This document shows positions 7,187-17,539 of a stretch of DNA of 64,000 nucleotides, piece after piece. The position numbers and the translations under genes were made by a program. Each line of letters opens with the position of its first letter. The first letter of the stretch is position 1. This DNA is from JACCZR01 sp963844805 (lineage in GTDB: Bacteria; Actinomycetota; Thermoleophilia; Solirubrobacterales; Thermoleophilaceae), in NCBI GenBank assembly GCA_963844805.1, contig CAWJPU010000012.1:186001-250000 (forward strand), in the 5' to 3' direction. The notes under the pieces were generated by a model. The model was not told the origin of the DNA. It ran no database searches and saw nothing but the letters and a program-made list of their open reading frames with translations.

Positions 7187-9211
7187 ATGGCCGCCGAGCG
7201 CGTCGTGCACGGCGCCTGCCCCCACGACTGCCCCGACACCTGCGCCATGCTCGTCCACGTCGACGCCGGGCGGGCCGTGAAGGTCGAGGGCGACCCCGAC
7301 CAGCCGGTCACCGCCGGCTTCCTCTGCGGGAAGGTCTCCGACTACCCGGCGCGGGTGTACTCCGAGGACCGCCTGCTGCATCCGCTGGTCCGCACGGGCC
7401 CGAAGGGCTCGGGGTCGTTCGAGCGGGCGTCCTGGGACGAGGCGCTCGACCGCGTCGCCGAAGGGCTGCAGGGCGCCATCGACCGGCACGGCGCGCGAGT
7501 CGATCCTGCCCTACAGCTACTAGGGCACCCAGGGCCTGCTGCAGGCCAACATGATGAGCGCGCGGGTGATGAACGCGCTCGGCGCGAGCGAGCTGGAGCG
7601 CACGATCTGCGCGACCGCCGGGATGGCGGGCACGGTCGCCACGCACGGGCTGTCGCCCGAGGTGGACCCCGAGCTGTGGCCGCGGGCGCGGTACCTGCTG
7701 GTCTGGGGCTGGAACCCGATGTCGACCGCGCCGCACCTGTGGCGGCTGCTGCTGGAGGCGCGCCGAGCGGGGGCGAAGCTCGTGGTGGTCGACCCGGCCC
7801 GCTCGCGCACCGCGCGGGTGGCCGACGAGCACCTGCGCCCGCTGCCCGGGCAGCGACGGCGCCCTGGCGCTGGGGATGATGCGCGCGGTGCTCGACGCCG
7901 GCCTGGCCGACGAGGCCTGGTGCCGCGCGCACGCCGACGGCTTCGACGGCCTGGCTCGAGCGCGTGGGGGAGCGCAGCGTGGAGGAGTGGGCGGAGCTGT
8001 GCGGCGTGCCGGCCGCCGACGTGGCGCGCGTCGGGCGTGAGTTCGCCTCCACCGAGCCCGCCCTGCTGCGCCTCGGCGTGGGCGCGCAGCGCCACCTGGG
8101 CGCGCCGGCGGCGTATCGCACCGCCGCCTGCCTGCCCGCGCTCACCGGGGCCTGGCGCCACGTCGGCGGCGGGTGCTCCTACGTGCCCACCGCCACGGCC
8201 GACGCCGTCCAGGCCGCCCGCGCGCCGCGACGACCTGCGGCCGGGCGAGGTGCGCACGATCAACATGTCCCAGCTCGGCGACGCGCTCACCGACCCCGCG
8301 CTCGACCCGCCCGGTGGCCGCGCTCGTGGTGCTGGTCGTCGAACCCGGCGCAGGTGGCGCCCCAGCAGCAGCTGGTGCTCGAGGGGCTGCGCCGCGAGGA
8401 CCTCTTCTGCGTGGTGCTGGAGCAGTTCATGACCGACACCGCCGCCCACGCGGACGTGGTGCTGCCCGCGACCACCCAGCTGGAGCACACCGACGCGCTG
8501 TTCTCCTGGGGCCACCACTACCTGACCTACAACGAGGCGGCGATCGCGCCGCTGGGCGAGGCCCGCTCGAACTCGGACGCGTTCCGCGCCATCGCGGCGC
8601 GCATGGGGCTCGACGACCCCTGCTTCACCGAGACCGACGAGGAGATCCTCGAGAGCCTGTTCGAGCCCGAGCCCGCGGGCATGACGCTGGAGAGCTGCGC
8701 TCGCGCGGCTTCGCCAAGGTCGACCTGGGCCTGGGCGAGGCGCCCCACGCCGAGCGGCCGGTTCTTCACCGAGAGTGGAAAGCTGTCCCTGGACGCGGCG
8801 CGCTACGAGCCGTCGGCCGAGGTGGCCGACGCGGAGCTGGCCGAGCGGTTCCCGCTGGCGCTGATCACGCCCAAGACCCACCTGTTCCTCAACTCCACCT
8901 TCGCCAACGCCGGCTCGCGCCAGCGGCGCAGCCAGCCGTCGCCCTACATGGTGCTCCACCCTGACGACGCGGCGGGCCGCGGCCTCGCCGACGGCGAGCG
9001 CGTGCGGGTGTGGAACGACCGCGGCTCGTTCACCTGTCCGCTGAAGGTCTCCGACGACGCCCGGACTGGCGTGGCGGTCGCCCGATGGGATGGTGGTAGG
9101 AGGACTAGGAAGGAGGCGTCGGGGCGCAGGCCACGACGTCTCAGCGGCTGACGGCGCGGGCGCGGCGCCGACCTTCAACGACAACCGGGTGGAGGTGGAG
9201 AAGGCACATGA
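7187..9211 (+). pseudogene. Molybdopterin oxidoreductase, multiply frameshifted with an in-frame TAG
   Basis: The N-terminus HGACPHDCPDTCAM ... FLCGKVSDY is the [4Fe-4S] motif of the molybdopterin (MopB/Fdh-like) family, and the C-terminus ends APTFNDNRVEVE, typical of the dinucleotide-binding domain. Reading through needs about six or seven frame changes (near 7500, 7850, 7955, 8225, 8320, 8700, 8760 and 9090) plus an amber codon at 7521-7523 inside the PYSY*GTQG stretch. The damage is denser than in neighbouring genes. It is either a decaying gene or a poorly sequenced one. The exact end (9151 to 9211) is uncertain. Confidence 0.7.
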
Positions 9212-9590
9212 GCGACGGCTACGCAGCATCGAAGATCGACGACCTGCCGGACCTCTGGGACGGCTTCGCGCGGCTGGTGCGAGCGGGGCTCGACGTGAGC
9301 GCGTTCGGGTGCCAGGTCATGGACCTGCCGGCCGACTACTCGACGAAGTCCCACGACGAGTCCGACTCCGGCCAGGAGGAGGTCTACTTCGCGCTGCGCG
9401 GCTCGGGCGCGGTCCTGATCGACGACGAGGACCGGAGCCTCACGCTCGACGCCGACCACGTGGCGCGGGTCTCGCCGGCACGGCGCGGACGCTGACCAGC
9501 GGTGGCGACGGCATGCGGGTGCTGATCGTGGGCGGCGTGCCCGGCAAGGCATACGAGCTGCCGGAGTGGACCGAGGGAGTAGCGGCTGCG
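9208..9590 (+). CDS. Cupin-domain protein, frameshifted near its C-terminus
   Basis: The ORF from ATG 9208 encodes a small cupin: GQEEVYFALRGSGAVLIDDED is the first cupin motif, followed by LDADHVARVSP. An indel near 9478 shifts the rest (TARTLTSGGDGMRVLIVGGVPG) into another frame, and the end near 9590 is approximate. The metal-binding His residues are not well conserved. It follows the molybdopterin oxidoreductase with overlapping start and stop. Function unknown. Confidence 0.6.
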
Positions 9591-9630
9591 GTGTCCGCAG
9601 CGCCGGGTGCGGATGCGCGCGCACTACCTG

Positions 9631-9661
9631 AAAAATTCATCAGCGCGCTGACGGCTTTTCT
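9631..9661 (+). terminator. GTCAG/CTGAC-type bidirectional terminator
   Basis: An A-run (AAAAATT) precedes the stem TCAGC-GC-GCTGA (9640-9651), which is followed by CGGCTTTTC. It separates the cupin gene from tRNA-Pro and is the second copy of this hairpin family. Confidence 0.6.
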
Positions 9662-9684
9662 GGCAGATGTGCCCGTGCCCGGCC

Positions 9685-9690
9685 TAGACT
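9685..9690 (+). promoter_or_regulatory. -10 hexamer for tRNA-Pro
   Basis: TAGACT lies 9 nt before the first nucleotide of tRNA-Pro. The same hexamer occurs upstream of the LuxR-family and mreB genes. Confidence 0.45.
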
Positions 9691-9699
9691 GGCCGCCGT

Positions 9700-9773
9700 C
9701 GGGGCGTAGCGCAGCCTGGTAGCGCGCGGCCTTTGGGTGGCCGAGGTCGGCGGTTCAAATCCGCCCGCCCCGA
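9700..9773 (+). tRNA. tRNA-Pro (anticodon TGG)
   Basis: A cloverleaf can be drawn: acceptor CGGGGCG/CGCCCCG, D-arm with GCGCAGCCTGGTAGCGC, anticodon loop TTTGGGT, and T-arm GGCGGTTCAAATCCGCC. The CCA end is not encoded. A short hairpin (GCGTGCC/GGCACGC, 9789-9806) follows. Confidence 0.93.
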
Positions 9774-9851
9774 CTTGCGCGGGCGGGGGCGTGCCGGGTG
9801 GCACGCGGAAGGGATGACGAGCGGGGGCCCCGGGGGGATACTGGACGGGCG

Positions 9852-10274
9852 ATGTCGCAGGAGAACGTCCAACTGGTGCAGAGGGCACTGGGGGCCTGGG
9901 CGGAAGTGGACAGCGGCCACGCCGGTCCCGAGCGCCTGGCGGAGTTCTTCGCCTCCGATGCCGTGTGGGACATGGGGCCCTTCTCCGGCTGGCTGGAGCG
10001 AGGGGAGCTCCGGGGAACCGCTGAGTTCCTCGCGTTTCGGGACAGCTGGACGGCGGCCTACGACGAATGGGGCTACGAGGCGGAGGACATCGTGGACGGC
10101 GGCGACGATCGCGTTGTCGCCACGATGAACCAACGCGGGAAGCTCGCCGATAGCGATTCCTGGGTCGGGCTCCGTTACGGCATCGTCTACACGGTCGAGG
10201 ACGGGCTTATCCGGCACGCGGCGGTGTACGCCAGCCCGGAGGAGGCCCTCGAAGCCGTGGGGCTACGGGAGTAG
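9852..10274 (+). CDS. SnoaL-like (NTF2-fold) protein
   Basis: 140 aa from ATG 9852 (MSQENVQLVQRALGAW), the classic SnoaL-like N-terminus. Conserved NTF2-fold features follow: RLAEFFASDAVWDM, GRDEFLAFRDSW-like central helix and VYTVEDGLIRHAAVYASPEEALEAVGL at the end. Such proteins are small cone-shaped ligand-binding or isomerase domains; no specific activity can be assigned. A second member (11800-12220) lies on the opposite strand close by. Confidence 0.8.
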   Translation: MSQENVQLVQRALGAWAEVDSGHAGPERLAEFFASDAVWDMGPFSGWLERGELRGTAEFLAFRDSWTAAYDEWGYEAEDIVDGGDDRVVATMNQRGKLADSDSWVGLRYGIVYTVEDGLIRHAAVYASPEEALEAVGLRE

Positions 10275-10299
10275 CGGCTTCCAAACGCTGCCGGGGGCG

Positions 10300-11138
10300 T
10301 CATGGCCGGCGCGGCACGCCCGTGGCCGTGCGCAGCATCGCGTCGAGCACCGCTGTCGGGGTCACTGCGCTGAGCGCTCCTTGGATGCGGGGGCCGGCGC
10401 CCACCACGTAGCGCGCCTTCGGGCGCCGGGCCGACAGCCCGCGCTCGATCGCGGCGGCCACGGCCTCGACCGGGGCCGCCATGCGCTGGGACATGGGAAT
10501 CGACTTCCGATAGCCCGCGATGTGCTTGCGGTACAGCTCGCGCTGGACGGGGGAGAGGGCCGCGACCGAGTCGTCCAGGGCGTCGTAGGCGCCCTGCCAG
10601 ATGTCGGTGTCGACCTGGGCGGGCTCGACCAGGACGACCCGCACGCCCCACGGGCGGACCTCCATCCTCAGCGCGTCGGCCAGGCCCTCGAGGGCGAACT
10701 TGGACGCGTTGTAGGCGCCGGTCATGGGGGTCGCAACGCGCCCGCTGAGCGAGGAGACGAAGACGACCCGGCCCCGGGCGGCCCGCACCTGGGGCATCAC
10801 CGCCTGGGTGACCGCGGCCTGCCCGATCAGGTTGACCTCCATCTGGCGCCTCAGGTCGTCCAGCGGCACGCCCTCCACCGGGCCGCCGACGACCACCCCC
10901 GCGTTGTTGACCAGCCCCTCGACTCGCGGGGGCAGCGCGTCGGGCAGGGCGGCCACCTGGTCCGAGTCGGTGACGTCGAGCTCGACCGGGACGATCCGGT
11001 CGCGCCCGCGCTCGCCAGCGCTTCGCCGTCCCGGGCGCGGCGCACGCCGGCGACCACGTCCCAGCCTGCGGCCGCCAGTCGGAGGGCGGTGGCGCGGCCG
11101 ATTCCCCGGCCGGCGCCGGTCACGAGGACGGTGGGCAC
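10300..11138 (-). CDS. Short-chain dehydrogenase/reductase, one frameshift
   Basis: About 279 codons from GTG 11138. The N-terminus PTVLVTGAGRGIGRATAL has the TGxxxGIG cofactor motif, and VNNAGVVVGGP, SSLSGRV and YNASKFALE (Tyr-x3-Lys) give the catalytic residues. One indel near 11015 splits the frame. The substrate is unknown. It is a classical SDR with NAD(P) as likely cofactor. Confidence 0.85.
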
Positions 11139-11237
11139 GCGCGCAACCTACCTTCTGGCCGATGGACCGGGGGCGTCTCAGGGACCGCGCGCAGCTCGAG
11201 CTCGGCCGGCTCATGCTCGGCTGCGCGGCCGGCTCGG

Positions 11238-11803
11238 TCAGCGGTGCACCGCGGCCAGTAGCGAGGCGTAGGAGCGCACCAGCAGGACGCGCTCCTCGCC
11301 GAGCATCGGGCTGCCGGGATCGCAACCGCCCTCGACCCAGCGGTCGGAGACGTCCATCGCCTCGGCGCGCAGCGCCGCGGCGGGCCGCACGCCCGCCGCG
11401 TCGGCGCTGTAGACGTGCTCGTAGAGCGCGGCCAGCGCGTCGGTGAGCGGCTCGCTGGTGGTTCCCGGCTGGTGCTGGTGCTCGCGGTGCACGCGCCACC
11501 ACTCCACCTCCAGCTCGGCCGCGCGGGTGGGGTCGGGGGCGCCAGCATCACGTAGAAGCGCCGCATCAGCCGGCGGGCGGCGTCGGGGTCGTTGTTCGGG
11601 AACGGAGCCCACACCTGATTGGCCCTCAGGACGAGCCATGCGCCATAGAGGGTCTTGGGCCAGCTCATGCGAAACGCCGCCCGCACCAGTCCCACCGAGG
11701 CGACCAGGAACGACCGCCACCGCCGCCGGTAGTAGGTCTCCCACGCCCGGGCCTCGAGCCCGCCGACCGCCCGCGGATCGAACGAACGCGTCGCGCTCGT
11801 CAT
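11238..11803 (-). CDS. Conserved hypothetical protein, one frameshift
   Basis: About 188 codons from ATG 11803, which overlaps the stop of the SnoaL-like gene (ATGA). The first part contains ARAWETYYRRRWRSFL and MSWPKTLYGAWLVLRANQVW. After an indel near 11533 it continues with WWRVHREHQH, YEHVYSADA and LVRSYASLLAAVHR. Composition is soluble, Trp/Arg/Tyr-rich and with a GC-rich codon pattern. I do not recognise a named domain. Co-transcription with the SnoaL-like gene is likely. Confidence 0.65.
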
Positions 11804-12220
11804 CCGGCTGACAACCCCGCGGCCTCGAGCGCGGCCTCGGGCTGGGTGAAGGCGGCGCGCCTGCGGATCCTGTCGTCCTCCGCCAGCCAGTAGACCGCGA
11901 GACGGACATCTCGACCTCCGCTGCTGTGGCGGCCGCGCCCGCGAGGCCGCTCCTCGACGACCACGACGTCGTCGCCGTCGTGCAGCACGTCTCCGAGGGT
12001 CGCCTGGAACTCCTCCCACTGACTGCGCACGATCTCCGCCCAGCGCTCGATCGCCTCGGGACCCAGGTAGTGGTCGGCGAGGCCCGGGAACGCGCCGGTG
12101 GGATCCCCATTCGACGTCGGGGGTGGCGAGGTCGATCATCGCCGAAAGGTCGCCGTGGTTGAAGGCCTCGTCGGCCTCGCCTGATGTGAGCGAGCCCTTG
12201 CCGCGCGCATGTCCCATCAT
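11800..12220 (-). CDS. SnoaL-like protein, one frameshift
   Basis: The start is ATG 12220 or 12217, directly downstream of tRNA-Arg. The N-terminal part (ADEAFNHGDLSAMIDLATPDVEW) and the C-terminal part (RSQWEEFQATLGDVLHDGDDVVVVEERPRGRG ... QPEAALEAAGL) lie in different frames, joined by an indel near 12110. Together they form an NTF2-fold protein of about 140 residues. It overlaps the next leftward gene by ATGA. Confidence 0.7.
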
Positions 12221-12227
12221 CGTGCCA

Positions 12228-12301
12228 TGCCCCCGGGAGGACTCGAACCTCCGACCCGCTGCTTAGAAGGCAGCCGCTCTATCCACCTGAGCTACGGGGG
12301 C
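12228..12301 (-). tRNA. tRNA-Arg (anticodon TCT)
   Basis: On the minus strand: acceptor GCCCCCG/CGGGGGC, D-arm with AGCTCAGGTGGATAGAGC, anticodon loop CTTCTAA, and T-arm GGAGGTTCGAGTCCTCC. The discriminator base is A and CCA is not encoded. Confidence 0.93.
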
Positions 12302-12333
12302 GTGTATGTCCGAGCGTATGGTGCAGCACGGTC

Positions 12334-12949
12334 ATGGACCTGTCAGCGATCGCCGCCTTCACCGGTGTGGCCATGCTGCTCACCATCACGCCCGGTGCCG
12401 ACATGGCGCTGGTCACCCGCGCCGCGCTCGCCGGCGGAAGGCGCGAGGCGTTCGCGGTCACGCTCGGGATCGTCTGCGGGCTGATGGTCTGGGCGACGGC
12501 ATCGGCGCTCGGAGTCGCGGCGGTGCTGGAGGCGTCGGCCGGCGCGTTCACCGCGCTGAAGGTCGCCGGCGCGGCGTACCTGATCGGCCTGGGGGTCTAC
12601 ACGCTGATCACGGCCGGGGCGCCATCAGCGCTCGAGGCACGCGAGCCCGGCCGCGTCGGGGTTCACCGTCGGGCTCGTCACAAACCTGCTCAACCCCAAG
12701 ATCGCCGTCTTCTACACGACGCTGCTGCCCGCAGTTCATCGGCCCGGCGACCCGGTGCTGGCCATGTCGCTGGTCATGGCGTCCGTGCACGGGGCGCTCG
12801 GCGTCGTGTGGCTGAGCGGCTACGCGTGGGCGGTGACCGCGATGGGCGACGTCCTGCGCCGCCCGCGGGTGCGGAGCGGCGCTGGACCGCGGTGACGGGC
12901 TTGGTGCTGGTGGGCCTGGGAGAGCGGGCTCCTGCTGGAACGCCGCTAG
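12334..12949 (+). CDS. LysE-family exporter, frameshifted
   Basis: About 205 codons from ATG 12334. The N-terminus has the family signature TITPGADMALVTRAALAGG, with membrane segments at ~5-25, 40-60 and 65-85 (AFTALKVAGAAYLIGLG). After an indel near 12650 the motif TNLLNPKIAVFYTTLLPQFI follows, and a second indel near 12885 restores the C-terminus VTGLVLVGLG ... LLLERR. It exports amino acids or related small molecules across the plasma membrane. The stop TAG (12947-12949) shares CTAG with the convergent gene. Confidence 0.82.
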
Positions 12950-13420
12950 CCGGCCTGCAGGGCGTGCGGCGCGGAGTAGCCGTTGCCATTCGCCGTTCGC
13001 CGGCACGGCGGTCGGGCCGGAGACGGGCCCGAGCACCGGGTGCGGCTCGGCGGCCACGGCCTCGGCGTGCTCGGCCTCCTGGGCCAGCTTGGTGCGCAGG
13101 TCGGCGAGCTCGGTGCGCATCGTGTCGATCACGCGGCCGAACTGGTTCTCGATCAGGGCGAGCTGGGACTCGAGGTGCTCGACGTGGCCGACGATGGTGC
13201 CCGCCGACTCGAGGGCCTCGCGGCGGATGCGCGCGCCGTCGACCGTGGCGGCGCGCTCGATGTCGCGAGCGTGGCTGGCCATGCCGTCCAGGTGCGTGCG
13301 CACGGCGTTGGAGAGGTCCTTGCGCTGGGGCGGAGGCTCGGCTTCCACACCGCGGAACCACCAGCCGCGCAGTCGATCGGAACGAGGGGACTTGGAACTT
13401 TCGTCGATCTTCTTCCGCAT
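12946..13420 (-). CDS. Coiled-coil protein of unknown function, one frameshift
   Basis: About 158 codons from ATG 13420 (MRKKIDESSKSPRSD). Residues ~40-125 are helical and heptad-like (AVRTHLDGMASHARDIERAA, VGHVEHLESQLALIENQFGRVIDTMRTELADL), so this is a cytoplasmic coiled coil. An indel near 12988 is needed to reach the apparent C-terminus NGYSAPHALQAG. No known domain is recognised. A role with the cell envelope or division would be speculation. Confidence 0.6.
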
Positions 13421-13474
13421 GCATCTCGTATCGGCACCGGGCCGACGAGCTTTAGTTCTTGGCGCGTGGGGGAT

Positions 13475-13480
13475 TATTCT
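13475..13480 (+). promoter_or_regulatory. -10-like hexamer of a leaderless-type promoter
   Basis: TATTCT lies 8 nt before ATG 13489. It sits in the 68-nt gap to the divergent coiled-coil gene. Confidence 0.45.
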
Positions 13481-13488
13481 CCTCGTCA

Positions 13489-14452
<964 letters not shown>

Positions 14453-14456
<4 letters not shown>

Positions 14457-14740
14457 GCGCGGAGGCCAAGAACCTCGAGGTGATCGTCAAGGCGATCGAG
14501 CAGCACGACCGCAACTGCGAGTACCCGGCGCTGGCGGTGGCCATGAACCCCTTCGAGGTCGAGCGGCTGGGGTGGGACACCATCAAGGGCCTGCCGATCC
14601 GCTCGGACCCCAACCTGGGCACCGGCTCGTTCCGGGTCATCTGCAGCGGCGACGAGGACGGCTCCGGCCTCGAAGAGGAGGAGGTCGTCGAGGCGGTCTC
14701 CGAGCAGGAGTCCGAGCGCCTCGTGCCGGTCGACCGCTAG
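14453..14740 (+). CDS. Small conserved hypothetical protein
   Basis: 95 aa from ATG 14453, overlapping the stop of the decarboxylase gene (ATGA), so translation is probably coupled. The sequence is soluble: VIVKAIEQHDRNCEYPALAVAMNPFEVERLGW, then FRVICSGDEDGSG and an acidic C-terminus. No named domain is recognised. It may act in the same surface-sugar pathway, but only the gene overlap supports this. Confidence 0.7.
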
Positions 14741-14840
14741 TCAGCGCGGCAGCTCGCGCTCCAGGCGCGACCGACCGCTCCAGGAAGCCGCGCATAAGCC
14801 AGGCGTAGGAGTCGGGGCGAGCCGCCCCCCGCCCCGGCAC
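14741..14840 (-). CDS. Possible tiny protein divergent from the response regulator
   Basis: From GTG 14840 a frame reads DSYAWLMRGFLERS with GC-ending codons and, after an apparent single-base indel near 14772, continues RLERELPR and stops at TGA 14743-14741. About 33 residues, amphipathic and Arg/Leu-rich. It fills the whole gap between the neighbouring genes. No homolog is recognised, and the gene is doubtful. Confidence 0.25.
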
Positions 14841-14849
14841 AATCAGGGG

Positions 14850-15524
14850 GTGCGGATCCTGGTGGTGGACGACGACCGGTCGCTGCGCGACGCGCTGCGC
14901 CGCGCGCTGACCCTGGCCGGGTACGACGTCGACCTCGCCGAGAGCGGCCAGGAGGGCCTGACGAAGATCGCGGCCGGCGAGCCCGACGCGGTCGTGCTCG
15001 ACGTGGGCATGCCGGGTATCGACGGCCTGGACGTCTGCCGCCGGCTGCGGACGGCAGGAAACCGGGTGCCGGTCCTGATGCTCACCGCGCGGGAGTCGGT
15101 CGAGGACCGGATCGACGGCCTCGACGCGGGCGCCGACGACTACCTCGCCAAGCCGTTCGACGTGGGCGAGCTCAAGGCGCGCCTGCGGGCCCTGATGCGC
15201 CGGGCCGGCGAGGACGACGGCGCGAGCGAGCTGAGCTTCGAGGAGCTGACGCTGGACAGCGACCGCCATGGGGTGGAGGTGGAGGGCAACTTCGCCGAGC
15301 TGACCCGCACGGAGTACCAGCTGCTGGAGCTGCTGATGCGCAACCCGCGCCGGGTCCTCCCGCACGGCGTGATGTACGACCGCGTCTGGGGCTACGACTT
15401 CGGCCCGGGCTCCAACGCGCTGCGTGTCTACATCGGCTACCTGCGCCGCAAGCTGGCCGAGGCCGGCGCGCGGCCGCTGCTGCATACCGTGCGCGGGGTG
15501 GGTTACGTGTTGCGCGAGCCGTGA
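14850..15524 (+). CDS. OmpR/PhoB-family response regulator
   Basis: 224 aa from GTG 14850. The receiver domain (1-115) has the acidic pair VDDD, phospho-acceptor Asp51 (VVLDVGMPG), Thr in LMLTAR and Lys in YLAKPF. The C-terminal winged helix (~130-224) ends RTEYQLLELLMRNPRRVL ... LRVYIGYLRRKL ... VRGVGYVLREP. It resembles actinobacterial MprA-type regulators. GTG overlap with the downstream histidine kinase (stop 15522-15524 over start 15521) marks it as the first gene of a two-component operon. Confidence 0.95.
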   Translation: MRILVVDDDRSLRDALRRALTLAGYDVDLAESGQEGLTKIAAGEPDAVVLDVGMPGIDGLDVCRRLRTAGNRVPVLMLTARESVEDRIDGLDAGADDYLAKPFDVGELKARLRALMRRAGEDDGASELSFEELTLDSDRHGVEVEGNFAELTRTEYQLLELLMRNPRRVLPHGVMYDRVWGYDFGPGSNALRVYIGYLRRKLAEAGARPLLHTVRGVGYVLREP

Positions 15525-17086
15525 GCCTGCGCCTGCGCATAGCGGCCATCGCCGGCATAGCGGTGGCGCTCACCGTGATCGGCGTGGCCGCCGGCGTCTA
15601 CGCGGCGGTGCGGGCCAACCTCCGGGGAGAGGTGGAGGACGCGCTGGAGCTGCGGGCCCAGGCCTACGGCCGGTCGCGGGCCGCCCGGCCGCCCTTCCCC
15701 GGGCCCGGCGAGCGGCCCGGGCGCCCGGGCGCCCCGCCGCCCGGCGGCGACCGCTTCCCGGGCCCCGGCTTCGGCGGGCCCGGAGGGCCGCCGCCGCGGC
15801 TGCAGCCCGGGCGCTTCGGCGGCGCCGAGGGCGTGGCGCAGGTGATCTCTCCCGCGGGACGGGTGCGCGACCGCGAGGGCGGGCGCCGCGGCCTCCCGGT
15901 GGACTCGCGCGCTCGCTCGATCGCCGCCGGCGGACAGGGCAGCGAGACCTACGAGACAGAGGTCGACGGCACCCACCTGCTCGTGCTCACCGAGGGCCTG
16001 GGCCCCCGCGGGGCGGTGCAGGTGGCGCGGCCGCTCACCGAGGTCGACGACTCGCTCGGCCGCGTGCTGCTCGCCGTGGTGGTCATCGGCGCGCTTGGCG
16101 TCGCGCTCGCCGTGCTGCTGGGGGCGGTGGTGGCCCGCGCCGCGCTGGCGCCCATCGGGCGCTTCACTCGCCGCACCGAGGCGATCGCTGCGCGGCCCGA
16201 CCTGTCGGAGCGGATCGAGGTCGAGGGCAGCGACGAGCTCGCCCGGCTGGCGGCCAGCTTCAACGCCACGCTCGACGCGCTGGAGGGCGCGGTCGAGTCC
16301 CAGCGCCGCATGGTCGCCGACGCCAGCCACGAGCTGCGCACCCCGATCGCCAGCCTGCGGGCCAACTTCGAGACCCTGCGCGAGAGCGAGCGGCTGCCGC
16401 CGCACGAGCGCGAGGCCCTGCGCGCGGACATCGTGGAGGAGCTCGACGAGCTGACGGCCCTGGTCAGCGACGTGGTCGAGCTGGCCCGGGGCGCGCGGCC
16501 GGAGGAGTCGCTCGACGACGTGCGCCTCGACTCCCTGGTCGCGGACGTGGTCGAGCGCGCCCGCCGCCGCGGGGACAGCCCGCCCGTCTACGAGACCGAG
16601 CTCGATCCGACGCTGGTCCGCGGGGCCCCGGACCGGATCGCCCGGGCCGTGTCCAACCTGCTCGACAACGCCCGCGAGTGGAGCCCTCCGGGTGGGACGG
16701 TGGAGGTCTCGCTGCACGACGGAACGCTGACCGTGCGCGACCATGGCCCGGGCTTCGCCCAGGCCGACCTGCCGCGGGTGTTCGAGCGCTTCTACCGCGC
16801 CGACGAGGCCCGCGGCATGCAGGGCTCGGGCCTCGGCCTGGCGATCGTCAAGCAGGCCGCCGAGACCCACGGCGGCACCGTGTCGGCGGCGAACGCGCCG
16901 GACGGCGGCGCCATCGTGCGGATGAGCTTCGGACCACTAGGTCCGCTCGAAGTTCTCCCCGTACATCGTCAGGCCGTAGATCAGGACCAGGTCGACGACC
17001 ATGATGATCACGGACCAGATCGGGAACGCCGGCAGGAAGAAGAACTGCGCGACGAGGTTGAGCATCAGCAGCGTGATCGCCAGTAG
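15521..17086 (+). CDS. Sensor histidine kinase with a Pro/Gly-rich sensor domain
   Basis: Signal from the cell exterior is passed to the adjacent response regulator. TM1 is at ~8-30 and TM2 at ~183-205, followed by HAMP. The phosphorylated His is in DASHELRTP (~268), the N box in NLLDNAREW (~380), and G boxes in DHGPGFA and GSGLGLAIV. The extracytoplasmic region (~50-105) is strikingly Pro/Gly-rich (FPGPGERPGRPGAPPPGG). The catalytic domain ends near 16935. The open frame then runs about 50 codons antisense into the next gene, so an indel near 16930 and a true stop at TAG 16938-16940 are likely. Confidence 0.9.
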   Translation: MSLRLRIAAIAGIAVALTVIGVAAGVYAAVRANLRGEVEDALELRAQAYGRSRAARPPFPGPGERPGRPGAPPPGGDRFPGPGFGGPGGPPPRLQPGRFGGAEGVAQVISPAGRVRDREGGRRGLPVDSRARSIAAGGQGSETYETEVDGTHLLVLTEGLGPRGAVQVARPLTEVDDSLGRVLLAVVVIGALGVALAVLLGAVVARAALAPIGRFTRRTEAIAARPDLSERIEVEGSDELARLAASFNATLDALEGAVESQRRMVADASHELRTPIASLRANFETLRESERLPPHEREALRADIVEELDELTALVSDVVELARGARPEESLDDVRLDSLVADVVERARRRGDSPPVYETELDPTLVRGAPDRIARAVSNLLDNAREWSPPGGTVEVSLHDGTLTVRDHGPGFAQADLPRVFERFYRADEARGMQGSGLGLAIVKQAAETHGGTVSAANAPDGGAIVRMSFGPLGPLEVLPVHRQAVDQDQVDDHDDHGPDRERRQEEELRDEVEHQQRDRQ

Positions 17087-17371
17087 CTGACCCCGCCCCT
17101 GGAAGAGCCGGCCGCCGGCTATCAGCTGGAGCGTGCCGATCACCAGCAGGATGACGCCCCACATGGCGAGGTCGCCGAAGAACAGCTCGTCGGCGACGAA
17201 GTTCTCGTCCTCGGCCAGGGCGACGATCCCGTCGATGATGTTGAACGCGCCGAGCACGAGGAACAGGGTCCCCGCGAAGGCGATGTAGCCGGCCCCCTTC
17301 TTGTGGCCGGCGTCTGGGGTGGTTGATTCCAACTCTCCTCCTTGAACGTTGAGCACCTTGGACGCGTCCAT
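16937..17371 (-). CDS. Small integral membrane protein (DUF7144-like)
   Basis: 144 aa from ATG 17371; an upstream start at 17440 is possible. Four hydrophobic segments are visible: AGYIAFAGTLFLVLGAFNIIDGI, WGVILLVIGTLQLIAGG, LLAITLLMLNLVAQFFF and IWSVIIMVVDLVLIYGL. This is the pattern of a small actinobacterial four-helix membrane family. The C-terminus is GENFERT. Function unknown. It is convergent with the histidine kinase. Confidence 0.75.
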   Translation of the reverse strand: MDASKVLNVQGGELESTTPDAGHKKGAGYIAFAGTLFLVLGAFNIIDGIVALAEDENFVADELFFGDLAMWGVILLVIGTLQLIAGGRLFQGRGQLLAITLLMLNLVAQFFFLPAFPIWSVIIMVVDLVLIYGLTMYGENFERT

Positions 17372-17539
17372 CGTCGCCCCGTTCAACGCAGTTTGCAACT
17401 GATGCAACGAAATGGACACAGCCGGCGGTGAATACGGCAACCGGGGGCCGAAAGTACGGCAATGCAGCGGATGTGAGGGGTCGTGAGCCGACGTACGGTC
17501 GCCGGCATACCCGTAAACCCCTCACCCGAGGAGAGCACC

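Noticed and set aside
7521..7523. Amber codon as possible recoded residue in the molybdopterin enzyme
   Set aside because: Selenocysteine uses TGA, no recoding signal is seen, and the position corresponds to a non-catalytic residue in PYSYxGTQG. Sequence error or decay is simpler.
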